Shown piece after piece: positions 25,701 through 37,100 of a DNA stretch of 64,000 bases. The translations under genes and the position numbers were made by a program. A model generated the notes under the pieces. It did no database searches and had not been told where the DNA came from. It saw only the letters and a list, made by a program, of their open reading frames with translations. How positions within the stretch are numbered: the first letter of the stretch is position 1; every line of letters begins with the position of its first letter. Origin of the DNA: Cryptomeria japonica (lineage: Eukaryota > Streptophyta > Pinopsida > Cupressales > Cupressaceae); contig NC_081409.1 of NCBI RefSeq assembly GCF_030272615.1, forward strand, positions 613,536,755-613,600,754. The letters are read 5' to 3'.

Positions 25701-25787
25701 TGATTTTTTTTTATTTTCTTCAGTACATTTTTTTGAATGTTTTTGGTGTTTTTCTGGTATGTATTGGATCCTGATGCTCTATACAAC
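22769..25787. other. 3' flank of the antisense gene and untranslated region of element A
   Basis: No coding signal was found. Near 23485 lies GACATCATTGTATTATGA, shared with element C at about 28657, so it is likely part of the PMD gene's 3' end. From about 23880 to 24640 there is A-rich sequence with many AAATGAATGC / AAATGCACTT words. From 25440 to 25790 the text (GGTTTTCACCAT, GTGCCATCA) matches element C at 30060-30200. Confidence 0.55.
23880..24640. repeat. Low-complexity AAATGAATGC-rich tract
   Basis: Irregular, purine-rich repetition of AATGAATGCA, AAATGTTTATG and AAATGCACTTAAATG over about 750 bp. It has no clean period. The minus-strand open frames through it are low-complexity Phe/His/Ser and are not credible genes. 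Confidence 0.6.
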
Positions 25788-26091
25788 TTATGTATGAAAT
25801 TGTTTGAGGTGCATGTTATTGATCGGATCTGCTAGCGGTTCTCCTTCTGAAGTAGCCAACTGATATGCCCTAGACCCAAATACAACAGTGATTACATATG
25901 GACCCAGCCAGTTTGATTCAAACTTCCCTTAATGTTCTCTATTTGGTTGGTTACGAGAGTTCTCCCTAAGAACAAGATCACCTACCTCAAATGTACGAGG
26001 TTTAACCCGATGATTATAGCTTCTCCTCATTCACTATTGATAGGCTTTGAGGTGGTTGTATGCAGCTTGTCGCCTTTCATCAAGTAGTTCC
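25788..26091 (-). pseudogene. pol: Element A integrase C-terminus (separated by element C)
   Basis: The minus strand reads, in element order, LLDERRQAAYNHLKAYQ, FEVGDLVLREN, FESNWLGPYVIT and LADPINNMHLKQF, ending at TAA 25788-25790. This matches the end of element C's integrase almost residue for residue, including the GPY/F-type motif (NWLGPYVIT). The upstream part of the same integrase is at 41055 onward. Removing element C and one GTTCC copy joins them at LQ-LELLDERR. There is no chromodomain. Confidence 0.85.
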
Positions 26092-26867
26092 TGTTTATGG
26101 TGAAAGTAGATTAACAATATTGAAAGACTAAATGAATTCAACCACAAAACCCTAGCCTAATAACAACAAAGATCCACCATAACATATGAAGATTACCTAA
26201 GACAATGTAAATCAAATGAAATCACAAAGATTATACCATCACATGTCCAATAGGGTTTGGATCTCCATTCTTCCTATCTCCATTGATCTTGCTTGATATA
26301 TTTGCTCTCAGATTTTATGTGTGCACAAGAGCTCAACAAAGAATGGAAATGTGGTTGCAAGTAGGATCACATATGAAAGTGCAAAGCATAGTCGATGTTG
26401 AATGCATAGTGAGGGTTTGATTGATAATGAAGGAAGCATCTCCTTATATAGAAGACACTATATGAAATGGAGGGATAAGATTGAGAGGTGTAAAAGAGGT
26501 CAGCTATGATTAGAGGGTAGGTAAAAGAAATAATAAAATAATAAGAGGGTAGGTAGTGTATGAATTAAGAGATGAATGACATGTGTCATAGGTAGAAAAG
26601 GTTAATGAATTAATTAAATAAATAAAGATTTATTTAATTAATAGAAGAATTGGGTTCAATTAAATAAATAAGATATTTATTTAATTTAGGAAAAAGGATA
26701 ATTTAAATAAATAAAAGTATCTATTTAAATGAGAAATAAGGCTAGAAGAGGATAAATGAATTAATTAAATAAATAAGGATTTATTTAATTAATAGAAGAA
26801 TTAGGATAAAATGATTAAATAAATAAAATATTTATTTAATTAGACTGGACAATTTTAGGTGTCTACA
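26092..26867 (-). repeat. 3' LTR of element C (776 bp)
   Basis: On the minus strand it starts TGTAGACACC (26867) and ends CCATAAACA (26092). It contains short tandem AATTAATTAAATAAATAA-type blocks and a minus-strand TATATAAG at 26450-26443. It is nearly identical to 40274-41049. Confidence 0.95.
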
Positions 26868-26884
26868 TTTTGCCCCTCTTTGAG
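26868..26884 (-). other. Polypurine tract of element C
   Basis: The minus strand CTCAAAGAGGGGCAAAA abuts the LTR TGTAGAC. It corresponds to element A's tract at 20367-20379. Confidence 0.85.
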
Positions 26885-27124
26885 ACAATGCAGCTTGTCG
26901 CATTGTTTCAAAGAAGATAATATGAACTGATACAATGTTGCCCCAAGATGGGAATGATATGCCCCCTCAAGAGATTGGATGAAAATGTCTAAAAAGATTG
27001 TAGACAATTTGTCGATAAGAAAGAAAGGCTAGAATGGATTGACCGGATAGGATAGAGTGACAGAGTCACGGGATAAAGAAGACTGACTCAGGAAACGAGG
27101 GCTAGGGATAGGGCTAGGGTAGTC

Positions 27125-27131
27125 TATAAAA
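27125..27131 (+). promoter_or_regulatory. Candidate TATA box of the antisense PMD gene in element C
   Basis: TATAAAA in the context AGTCTATAAAATAGACC lies 98 bp before the ATG at 27223. The position matches the TATA of element A (105 bp before its ATG). The repeated GGGCTAGGG words just upstream parallel the TTAGGG words in A. Confidence 0.55.
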
Positions 27132-27479
27132 TAGACCACGAGGGGAATACATCCTTGTTGTCATCCACACATCCAAGAGATCAGAGTGTAGAGTGAGAAT
27201 AGAGTAGCAACAGTCAACAACGATGGCATTGGTGCATAGATTCGATCGTGTTCGCCAATTTCAGAGGCTAGTGGATGCAGGAGAGTCGGTAAGTACCACA
27301 AAACCTCCTTGTACTTTGTTGCAATAAATGTTGTCATTAATGCATGTTAGGTAGCATAATAAATGCATGTTTAGGTATGTCAAGCAGGGTCAAAAAATGT
27401 CGAGGCTTGTCTGTGTTGTGCAGGCACATCTATGCAATATGTAAGTGCATTTATGTCATGAAGGCGCATTTATGTCTTC

Positions 27480-27665
27480 TAGGGAAAATCGACAGTTCTG
27501 TGATGAACATACATTGTCGATTAGATAAACTGCTGAGAGGATACACTCAAGCAGGTCCTTTAGGGAGGACTAGGATAGAAGATAGGGCTAGGATTGACAA
27601 TTCTGTGATAGAACATACATTGCCAATGAGGAAACTACTCAAGAGGATACACTCAAGTAGAGGCC
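27480..27665 (+). repeat. Two-copy ~105-bp repeat in the PMD intron of element C
   Basis: CGACAGTTCTGTGATGAACATACATTG...GAGGATACACTCAAG occurs at about 27488 and again, slightly changed, at about 27592. It lies within the predicted intron, directly before the minisatellite. Confidence 0.7.
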
Positions 27666-27689
27666 AGGCTAGGATAGGATAGATCGAGG

Positions 27690-27985
27690 CACTTTGTGAT
27701 GAACAATGAGTACCAAGACATAGTACTTTGTGATGACTAGGGAGTACTAAAAATAGCAGCACTTTATGATGAATAGGGAGTGCAAATATGAGCAACACTT
27801 TGTGATGAACAGGGAGTGCAAAACATGTAGTACTTTGTGATGAACAGGGAGTACCACTAGGATAGAAGCAACACTTTGTGATGAACAGTGAGTGTCACTA
27901 GGATAGATAGTAACACTTTGTGATGAACAGTGAGTGTCACTAGGATAGAAGCAACACTTTGTGATGAATAGTGAGTGTCACTTTG
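27690..27985 (+). repeat. Minisatellite in the PMD intron of element C, 8 copies of ~36-42 bp
   Basis: The core ACTTTGTGATGAACAGTGAG occurs eight times with variants (AGGGAGTGC, AGTGAGTGTCACTAGG). The last three copies, which carry CACTAGGATAGAAGCAAC linkers, are the most alike, suggesting recent local expansion. It ends about 30 bp before the predicted splice acceptor. Confidence 0.85.
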
Positions 27986-28613
27986 ACTGACATGATTGCT
28001 TTGCTTGACTGCAGGAGTACCTACCTATGTTGGAGTCACAAGAGAGATTCCCATCGACTCAAAGGTTACGACCAAAGCTAATATTTAAGGACAGAGTCAC
28101 AATTGATGTTATGGGTCTGTAATTTATTCTGTATGTGCCTGAGTTTTGGGTGAACATGGGATTGCTAACTTCATTAGCTGAGAGATGGCACTCAGAGACT
28201 TGTAGTTTTCATTTACCGATGGGTGAGATGACAATCACCTTAGAGGATGTGTACAGGATTTTGAGGATACCGATCGATGGGGAGTTGATACCCTATGATC
28301 AAGATAGAGATAGAGATGCACTGAGACAAGTGTTCCAGGATTCGGAACTAGAGATGAGGGTTGGACATGTGGCTTGGGACACGATGACATAGACAGGATT
28401 AGCACTAGTGGCGGTGCTAGTAGGAGTGATCAGTGGGTTCCTTTGTCTGGATAGGGTGACGTGAGGGGTGGCTACAAAGGACACAGGGGCCAAGAGAGAT
28501 GATCTTGGGGTGGGTCCTTCCAGGGCTCAGCCTCCATCAAGGCTAGGCAGCTCTGAGGGAGGGAGTTCATCATAGCCATAGAGGGCTCCCTATGTATCAA
28601 TTTTGTACCATTT

Positions 28614-30288
28614 TGTATGATGATGTAGACACCTTCAGGTGATTGTAGCCATATGATTTTGACATCATTGTATCATGACATTTATGATTATATATATGAG
28701 ATGATTCATCTTTGCGGCAACTATATGCATGTGCACCTATGTGATGAGATGTTCTTATGTGATGCTTATGATATGGATGCAAATATGTACATGATGGAAT
28801 GCAATATTTTTGTTCTTTTATGTTTTTAATATGTTATGTCAATGCAAATGTGAATGTATGAAATGCAGATGAATATGATAATGTAAAGAACTATTTACAT
28901 GATGAGAATATAAAATGTGCTAACATATGTGGTATGCAAGATGTGATGCAATTGTGATATCTATATGTATGTATGAAATGTTTAATATGTGATAATGCAG
29001 GTGCAACTATATGAAATGCAAATATTTTTGGCGTGTCATTATACTCAGTCATGTGATAGCAGGCTACACAGACTCAAGAAGGATGATGGAAGTCAATCAA
29101 GAAAGGGGGATGAAAGATAGAAGATATGAAAGTGAAAGAGCTTCTTGTGTGTTATCATCATTGAGCTTTATTATGGCAAGTAGGTTATGACAATCGAGGC
29201 ATATGTTTGACCCAGAAAGTCATTATACCTGTTTGCATGGAGATAAGACAGTCACAAAAAAGGAATGCCCCCGTTCATACTAGACTCTCAGTGTCCTCAT
29301 ATCCTTGGACAAGTCATAGCATTACTAAGAGACAATCCACAAACAACAAAAGAAAAATAGGTGATGATACCCCATCCTTGCCTTTCTAGTTAAAGACATC
29401 CTGGAGATAGAATCTCTAGTCAGAGACATCCTGGAAAAGCTAAAAGACATGTCACCAGAAAGATAAAATCAAAAGAAAACCAAGACTCGACACCAACATC
29501 CACTATAGTCCTCAAGTTTAGTGTCTCTTGTCACTTGTATAAGTCTTATTTGATTGTGGTCACAATGTTTACTTTCACAAAAAGGATAGATAGCAGTGAA
29601 CCATAATGTTGTCTGAGTCTATTGAAAGATTTGATTTGTTGGAGCCCATTGTTGTTGTTGTGTCTCATCTGAAACTGACTGAATCCACGAAGCTGATACT
29701 TTATTGCAGAGAAGATGAAACTTTATTGCGGATTGCCGATGCAAATGTTGTTTTATTACGGATTGTGCATGGATAGACTGAAGAAAAGTAGAAGAAACTA
29801 TAATCCTTGAAACATGTGATGCTCTCAATTCCACACCCATCACTACACATAGGATTTGCCTTAGCCACAAATAGGATCTGAATTATTATGGATGAAAAGG
29901 GATGAAAATGAATGTTTATTATGAATGGTGAACCAATCTTGGGTAGATCAATAAAAGCCATGATGGGAATGTGTAAATTTTATTATGAATGTATATGTTG
30001 TGAGTGTGTGCAAATTGAAGGATGAAATGGAATCTTGAAGGAGGGAGGAGCAATGTCTCTACACATGGCACCGGTTACCCAATTTTCACCATGGTACTTG
30101 CCCAGGGTGCCATCAAAGTGGTTTTCACCGTTGGATGAAATGTTTTTCTGTTTTTCAATTTTTTTGTGTCACAAGGTGCCTGTTTGCCAGGTTTTCACCA
30201 AGTAACGATTTTTTTGTTTATGATTTTTTTGAATTTTTTTTGAATTTTTTTATTTTTTTGTCTTTTTGAATTAGGATACTCTGAAGAG
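28614..30288. other. Element C region between the PMD gene and integrase
   Basis: There is no credible gene. GACATCATTGTATCATGA near 28657 is shared with element A and probably marks the PMD gene's 3' end. Many ATG-rich words (GATGAGATG, ATATGCATG) follow. The part near integrase (30060-30260) contains GGTTTTCACCA and a T-rich tract and matches element A at 25610-25790. Confidence 0.5.
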
Positions 30289-33200
30289 CTATGTGTAAAA
30301 CCTGTGAAGGTGCATGCTGTTGATAGGATCCTCCAAAGGTTCACCCTTTGTGGTTGAGAGATGATATGCATCAGATCCATATGCTGCTGTGATGATGTAA
30401 GGACCAAGCCAATTTGGTTCGAACTTGCCTTTCTTCTCTCTATCTTGCTGATTTTTAGGATTTTCTCTGAGAACCAAATCACCTACCTCAAATGTGCGAG
30501 GCTTGAATTTATGATTGTAGCTATGACTCATTTGTTGTTGATAAGCCTTGAGATGATTAAAAGTAGTTTGTCTTCGTTCATCCAATAGTTCAAGTTCTTG
30601 CAAGCGAGAGACCCTGTAGTCTTCATCACTGATAATGTTTTGTAAAGAGACTCGTAAAGAGGGTAACTTAACCTCAATAGGAAAGATAGCTTTAGCGCCA
30701 TAGACAAGTGAATAGGGTGTAGCTCCTGTAGGTGTGTGGATGCTTGTGCAGTAGGCCCAAAGTGTGGGATTAAGTTGAATATGCCAATTACGGCTAGCGT
30801 CGTCGACTATCTTTTTTAAGATTTTAAGGATTGTTTTATTAGATGCCTCAACTTGACCATTACCTTGGGGGTAATATGGTGTGGAGAAACGATGGGAAAT
30901 ATGGAAGTAGTCACAGAGTTCATGAACATCCTGATTTTTGAAGGGATGCCCGTTATCGATGATAATGGAAACAGGAATGCCATATCGACAAATGATATAG
31001 TTGAGAATGAATGTAGCAATTTGTTTTCCAGTGACTTGCATGAGAGGCATGACTTCAATCCATTTTGTGAAATACTCTGTGGCAGTGATAATGAATTTAT
31101 GACCGCTGGAAGGAGGGTGAATCTTGCCTATGAGATCAAGTCCCCACTGACAGAAGGGCCAAGGAGTCACAATTGGTTGAAGTTCTTGCGCAAGTGCATG
31201 AATGAGGTCTCCATGAAGTCGACATTGCTTACATTTCTTGACAAACTAATATGAGTCTTTTTCCATATTGGGCCAATAATATCTAGTCCTGATGAGTTTC
31301 TTGGCTAAGGTAGGACCACTTGAATGTGGACCACATATCCATTCATGTACTTCACGTAACACAATTTGAGCTTCATCTCTTTCTAAACATCTAAGAAGAC
31401 TGTCATCTAGACCTCGATGGTATAGGATATCGGCTGAAATGACATATCGAGAAGATTGGCGAATGAAAGTGTGACGTTGGTTATTGGATAGGTTAGGAGG
31501 AAAGGTATTATCATGAAGGTATGTGAAAATGGAACCATATAACTGGAACTCAGGACCAACGACACATATTATCTCAGTAGGAGTGATTTCATATGAAGGA
31601 ACCAAAAGGTTATCCACCAAGAACTCATAGCGAGTCTCATTCAGAGGTAGATCGATCAGTGAAGCAATTGTAGCCATGGCATCTGTGGCTCGATTCTGCT
31701 CTCTTGGTATCTGCTCAAAGTCTAACTTTGTGAAATGTTGTTTCAGGTCATCCACCATTATTTTGTAAGGCATTAATTTCTCATCCTTTGTTTGGTAGTC
31801 ATCAATTGCTTGACGAATTACAAGTTGAGAATCCCCTAAAACATGAAGTTCCTGGATCTTCCACTGAACTGCTATTCGTAATCTAGTTGTTAATGCCTCA
31901 TATTCTGCTATGTTATTAGTGCAGGGAAATGATAATTGATATGATTTTGGTATAGAATCCCCCTGAGGAGTTATGAAGAGGATGCAAGCTCCTGCCCCAT
32001 GCTGTGTGTATGAGTCATCAAAGTATAGTTGCCATGGCTTTGCATGTGACACTGTTAAGATGGATTCGTCTAGAAATTCTGAAACTAGAGGAACATCATC
32101 TATCATGGGGGCATCTTCTAACTGATCTGTGATGGCTTGTCCTTTTATTGCTTTTCAGTCCACATACTCAATGTCAAATTCACTCAGGAGTATCACCCAT
32201 TTGGCTAGTCGCCTAGTAAGCGTTGCTTTATTGAGAAGGTATTTCAATGGATCGATGCTTGCAACCAACTTAGTTTTATGAGTTAGCATGTAATGTCATA
32301 ATTTTTATGAAGCAAAGACCATAGCAAGACATGAACGCTCAATTGGTGTGTAATTTAGCTCATATCCCACCAATGTGCGACTGATGTAGTATATTGCCTT
32401 TTCTTTACCCTCAGTAACCTGTTTTGCTAAGAGTGCCCCCAGTGCTGTTGAAGTAGTTGATATGTATAGTAATAAAGGCTGATCTGGAACTAGTGGCATC
32501 AAAACTGGTAGATTCAGAAGATAATCTTTGAGTATCCGGAAAGCCTATTGATAGTTATCATCCCATTTGAATTTGATGTTTTTATGTAGCAAGTGTTGAA
32601 AAGGATTACACTTATCTGCAAGTTGTGCTATGAATCTTCGTATGGATTGGAGTCTCCCTTGCAAAGATCGAAGCTAACTGATGTTTCATGGTGGTTGCAT
32701 CTCTAGGATGGCCTTGACTTTTGCTGGATCGGCTTCAATTCCTCTTTTTGATACAATGAATCCTAGGAGCTTCCCAGAGGTTACTCCAAAGACACATTTC
32801 TTGGGGTTTAATCTTACTTTATACTTTTCCAACTGATCAAAGATGATTGAAAGTATGTCCAAATGTGTATCTCTATCTATTGATTTACCCAAGAGGTCAT
32901 CAACATAATCTTCCACAGTTACGTGCATGAGATCATGAAAGATAGTAGTCATGGCTCTTTGATATGTAGCACCTACATTTTTTTGCCCAAAGGGCATGAC
33001 ATTCCAACAGAAAGTTCCCCAAGGACAAGTGAATGTTGTTTTGTGCTGGTCTTTGGATGCAATTTTTATTTGATTGTAACCAAAGAATCCATCCATCAAG
33101 GATAACATCGCATGACCTGCTGTGAGATCGACAATCAAGTCAATATTTGGTAATGGAAAATCATCCTTAGGACAAGCTTTGTTGATGTCTCTGAAATCTG

Positions 33201-34119
33201 TACATATTCTGATACTACGATCTGGTTTACTGGTAGGCACTAAGTTAGAGATCCATTTAGGATAATCAATTGGGCGTATGACTCCGACATCCAATAATTT
33301 CTCAAGCTCTACTTTGACTAATAATGTGACTTGTGGATGCATCTTTCTTAATTCCTGTTTCATTGGTTTTGCCCCTGATTTAACTGTCAAATGGTGCATT
33401 ACCAAATCCAGATCCAATCCAGGCATATCAGTGTATGACCATGCAAAGTTGATTTGTCATTCCATGAAGAAACTTATGAATTTTGACCTTTCTGACTCTG
33501 TCAAAGATTGAGCCAGGAATATGTTGTGTGGATTTTCTTCTGTACCAATGTTTGTTTTGATAGTCTCCTCTACCAACATGGATGACTTTTCCTCATATGA
33601 TGCTGGGAAAATGTTGAGCCTTCCATCTTCGAGTGCCTCAAAGAGGTTTTTGCCCTCAGATATGTCCTTTCTTTTTACTTTTTTGGGGTCAAACAATGCC
33701 ACAGTGTGGTTTTCACCATAAGACCCTTGGTTTGTTTTTATTTTAATATTTTTGCGACTAGAAGGCCCGACACCCTCACCAAAATATTTCACACTATTGA
33801 GTTCTATAGTGTATCCCGCTTTATGGTCCCCAGGGGGAAGATCATCTCGTATTCCAAGATAGTCAATAAAAGCTTCATCATTTTGGAATGTGTCAAACTA
33901 TGCAGGTCCTTCATGGTCCCAATCGATGAGTTGGTGGTGAACAAGGGGAAGGCCTTTGATGTCTTCAAAGTTAGTGGGACTAAGAGTGAAGATGTGGTTA
34001 TATTCAGGTATGTCGATGTAGTTATCAAGGTCATCATTGACACTCTCCTCATCAGTCTCGATCATGAACGAATCCAAATTATCATCACTAGTAGTGCATT
34101 CTGGGATAGGTGTTCTCAT
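30289..34119 (-). pseudogene. pol: Element C pol: RT, RNase H, archaeal-type RNase H, integrase
   Basis: This is in the same frame as the upstream gag-protease. RT lies at about 33430-32690 with CTDFRDINKACPKDDFPLP, LMDGFFGYNQI and an intact YVDD in EDYVDDLLGKS. The native RNase H (32510-32310, ISRTLVGYELNYTPIERSCLA) lacks its first Asp (LYISTTSTALGALLA). The second, archaeal-type RNase H (about 32010-31670) keeps LYFDDSYTQHGAGACIL, NNIAEYEAL and LGDSQLVIRQ, so its acidic residues are present. Integrase has an HHCC region (EVHEWICGPHSSG, FVKKCKQCRLHG), the core with D in IIIDNGHPFKNQDV and PQGNGQVEASNK, and a GPYIIT motif near the end. The order RT-RNH-aRNH-IN is diagnostic of Tat. Stops include 33895, 33454, 32683 and 31243. 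Confidence 0.92.
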
Positions 34120-37100
34120 TCTATGTTATTTCAACCTAGGACCTAAAGGCAAGGACTGTATGGGATCCTTCGGGGTTGTTTCTTGACCAACTTTGAAATT
34201 TTCATAAAATTCCTCTTCTTTTGTGGGTTCATCTGGCTCTCTGAATGTCTCAGTGAGTTCGTAGTCACTGGAGGATTTGTCTAAACCCCATTCCCATTCG
34301 TTGGAGTCTGTGGAATAGCGATTCTCTTGTTGAATTTTGGCAGCTTTGATTTGTAATGCTTCTTCTATCCTTTGAGTGTGGACCTTGGAAGTCATGAAAC
34401 CAAGTCCCTTTGAGTGTTCCTTTTTGAATGCCAATTCAGGTTGTAAAGGTTCAATGATGCCTTCCTTTATTAACCCAAGAGGGCTTTTGCCATCATACCC
34501 AATTTTTTGTAGAATCTTGAACCCTTTGCCATACTTCTAACATGGTATACTAATGAGATCTTGTGTATCATTTTCAAGGTCTTTGTAAAGCATTTTGTAT
34601 AAGTCTTCCTCTTCCAGTTCACCCCATCTTTGAAAGATAGTAGGGTCCCATTTGAGTATAATGATAGATACCTGCTTATTAGGATGTGGTCTTCCATATT
34701 ATTTTGGTGAACTCATGACTTGTTGTAAGTACATGGTCTGATTCAAAGTGTATTCACCCACGCCCTTGTCCTAGAATTTGCCCTTAAGTTCACCTTGTTT
34801 TGATGTCGAAGGTTTTAATGACTCAGGATCAATGTATGCAGAAGAAGGAACAACTTCACGATTACTGGGAATGATGGTCTCAGTTTTTGGTCTCAAGTTA
34901 TTGCAATATATGAATGGATTAGGATCTCCATTAACTATTATTTCAACTCCATTGTGAGGAAACCTAATGCATTGGTGGTATATAGATGGGATTGCCCTCA
35001 TTTCATGAATCCAAGGACGTCCTAGTAATATGTTGTATGTGAGATCTAGGTCTAGGACTTGACAAACCACATCCTTTGTAACTGGCCCAACTCTGAGAGG
35101 CAAGGTGACTGTGCCTTTGGATGAACGCTCTTCATCATCATATGCCTTGATGGTAATTTTGTTTGTATAATTCATAGCTTTATTAGAATATCCCAATTGT
35201 TTAATAGTGCTCAATGTACAAATGTTCAGACCTGCTCCTCCATCTATCAGGACTCATTTTATTCGATGTTTGTGTATGAAGGCTTCAATGTGTAAAGGTG
35301 CATTACGTGGCTGACTTACAGAGGCATCATCAGCTTCTGTGAATGTAAGGGAGTGTGGAATGGAAAGGTATCCCACCATGGCTTGAAACTGGTCCATGTT
35401 CAGATCAGTAGGAACAATAGTTTCTCTCAAGATTTTATCAAGAATGGCTTTATGTGTGGGGGATATGCGTAGGAGCTCAAGGATGGAGATGAGCGCGGGT
35501 GTCTTCCCTAACTATTCTACAAGGTCATACTTAGGCTTGGTTGATGAGGAAGCGGTGTTTTTGGCTGGAGCACCTTGCAAAGTGAATTTACCTCGATGGG
35601 TTGTAACATGACATTCAGAGGTAGGTTCGGAAGAAGATCCAATTCCTTTTAGAATGATCTTGGGTCTCTGGGTAGAATTCTCAAGGGTTTTGTCCTTGAT
35701 GATAATAGTAGAGACATAATTATCCATTGAAATGTGATTGATAGTTGAATCATAGTTATAGGATGCTCTTGTATAGTTGGTTTGGTCATCTGTGGCTTTA
35801 GCTTTTCCTTTGTCATGTTTTGGGAATGGTTCCTTAAACATCTCAATGTCACCTCTATCAATGAGATCTTGTATGATGTTCTTCAGTCGATGACAATTTC
35901 CTATTTTATGACCCTTGCTCTTATGAAATTCACAATACTCATCATCATTCCACTAATTTGGTTTGACCTTTGGTTCATATGGAGGAAAATCTGAAATTGT
36001 GATTACTTTGTTTGCCACTAGCTTCTTGAAAACTGACTCAAGTGGTTCTCCCAATGGGGTGTACTTCCTTCGTGATCTTGAAGTTTTTTGAGTATTCACT
36101 TGATTGTTTATAGAGATTGATCTAGAAAAAATGATTTTGGGTCACACTGTATTGGCATCAACAACACCATCATTGATTGTGTTCTTGTTTTTGTTCCAAA
36201 ATCTTGGCTTGTCTTTTCCTTTAAAGTCATCTTTATTTTCTTTGAATATTTTGACAATGCCTTGTTCAATTAGGACCTTCTCTATTGCTAAGCCTTTTTC
36301 AATGACGTCTTTGAAGGTGGATAGGCAAGCTTTTCTTAGATCATAGCCAATGTCTTTGTTAACATTTTGGGTGAACATCTCTACTATTTGTTTTTGTGGA
36401 ATTTCACAAGAGCACCTACTAGCTAGATTTCTCCATCTTTGTAAAAATGATGAAAAAGATTCTCCATCCTTTTGTTTGGTGTTGCACAAAGTAGTGACTA
36501 ATATGTCTGTCTCTATGTTGTATGAGAAATATTGGATAAATGCCTCTGCTAAGTCACCTCGTGACTTAATACCAGGTGGAGGTTGGGAGAACCATTCCAT
36601 AGCTTGATCACCTAAGCTCTGTGGGAATAATCTCATCAAATATGTCTCTTCTACTGCTACCTCAATGCAAGCTGTGAAAAAATGTCTTATGTGTGCCTTA
36701 GGATCTCCTTTTCCTCTATACTTATCAAACTTAGGCATCACAAAGTGTGTAGGAAATGGAGGCATTGGAATACTCTTGTCAAATGGATAAGGACATATGT
36801 CTCTCATTGTGTAAGTTGGCTTCGGTGTATTTATGTCCTCCATTTTCTTTTGTAAGTCCTTAATTTGCTGTTCCAAATTGTTCTTTGGTGGAGACTGACT
36901 TCTTGGACCATATCCCATGCATGAGCCACTGGGTGGAGGAGGAGCATGTTGCATATATGGATGGTATTGATCATACACATGTTCATATGGAGGAGGTCTA
37001 TAATGATGTTGCATATATGGACCACTTGGTATAGAGTCGTGGTGAGGAATGGAATATCTTCTTTGTCCATGTATACCATACTCTATAGGCATGTCATGAG

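Larger units (their letters stand above)
27223..28613 (+). pseudogene. Antisense plant mobile domain gene of element C, internally truncated
   Basis: Exon 1 is 27223-27288 (MALVHRFDRVRQFQRL and VDAGES). The donor GTAAGT is at 27289, and the acceptor TGCAG ends at 28014. Exon 2 begins at 28015 in phase 0 (EYLPMLESQERFPS). It carries LRPKLIFKDRV, a TAA at 28120 (probably from CAA), YVPEFWVNMGLLTSLAERWH, TCSFHLPMGEMTITLEDVYRI and LRIPIDGELI, then a stop at 28390, LALVAVLVGVISGFLCLDR and unrelated residues. The conserved Trp-rich core present in element A (WAWEHL to WRPY) is absent, so the gene lost its middle. Exon positions and phase match element A, so the exon-intron structure predates the split of the two elements. 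Confidence 0.75.

Noticed and set aside
30853-31254. Plus-strand 133-codon frame over integrase
   Set aside because: It is the antisense shadow of a strong integrase core.
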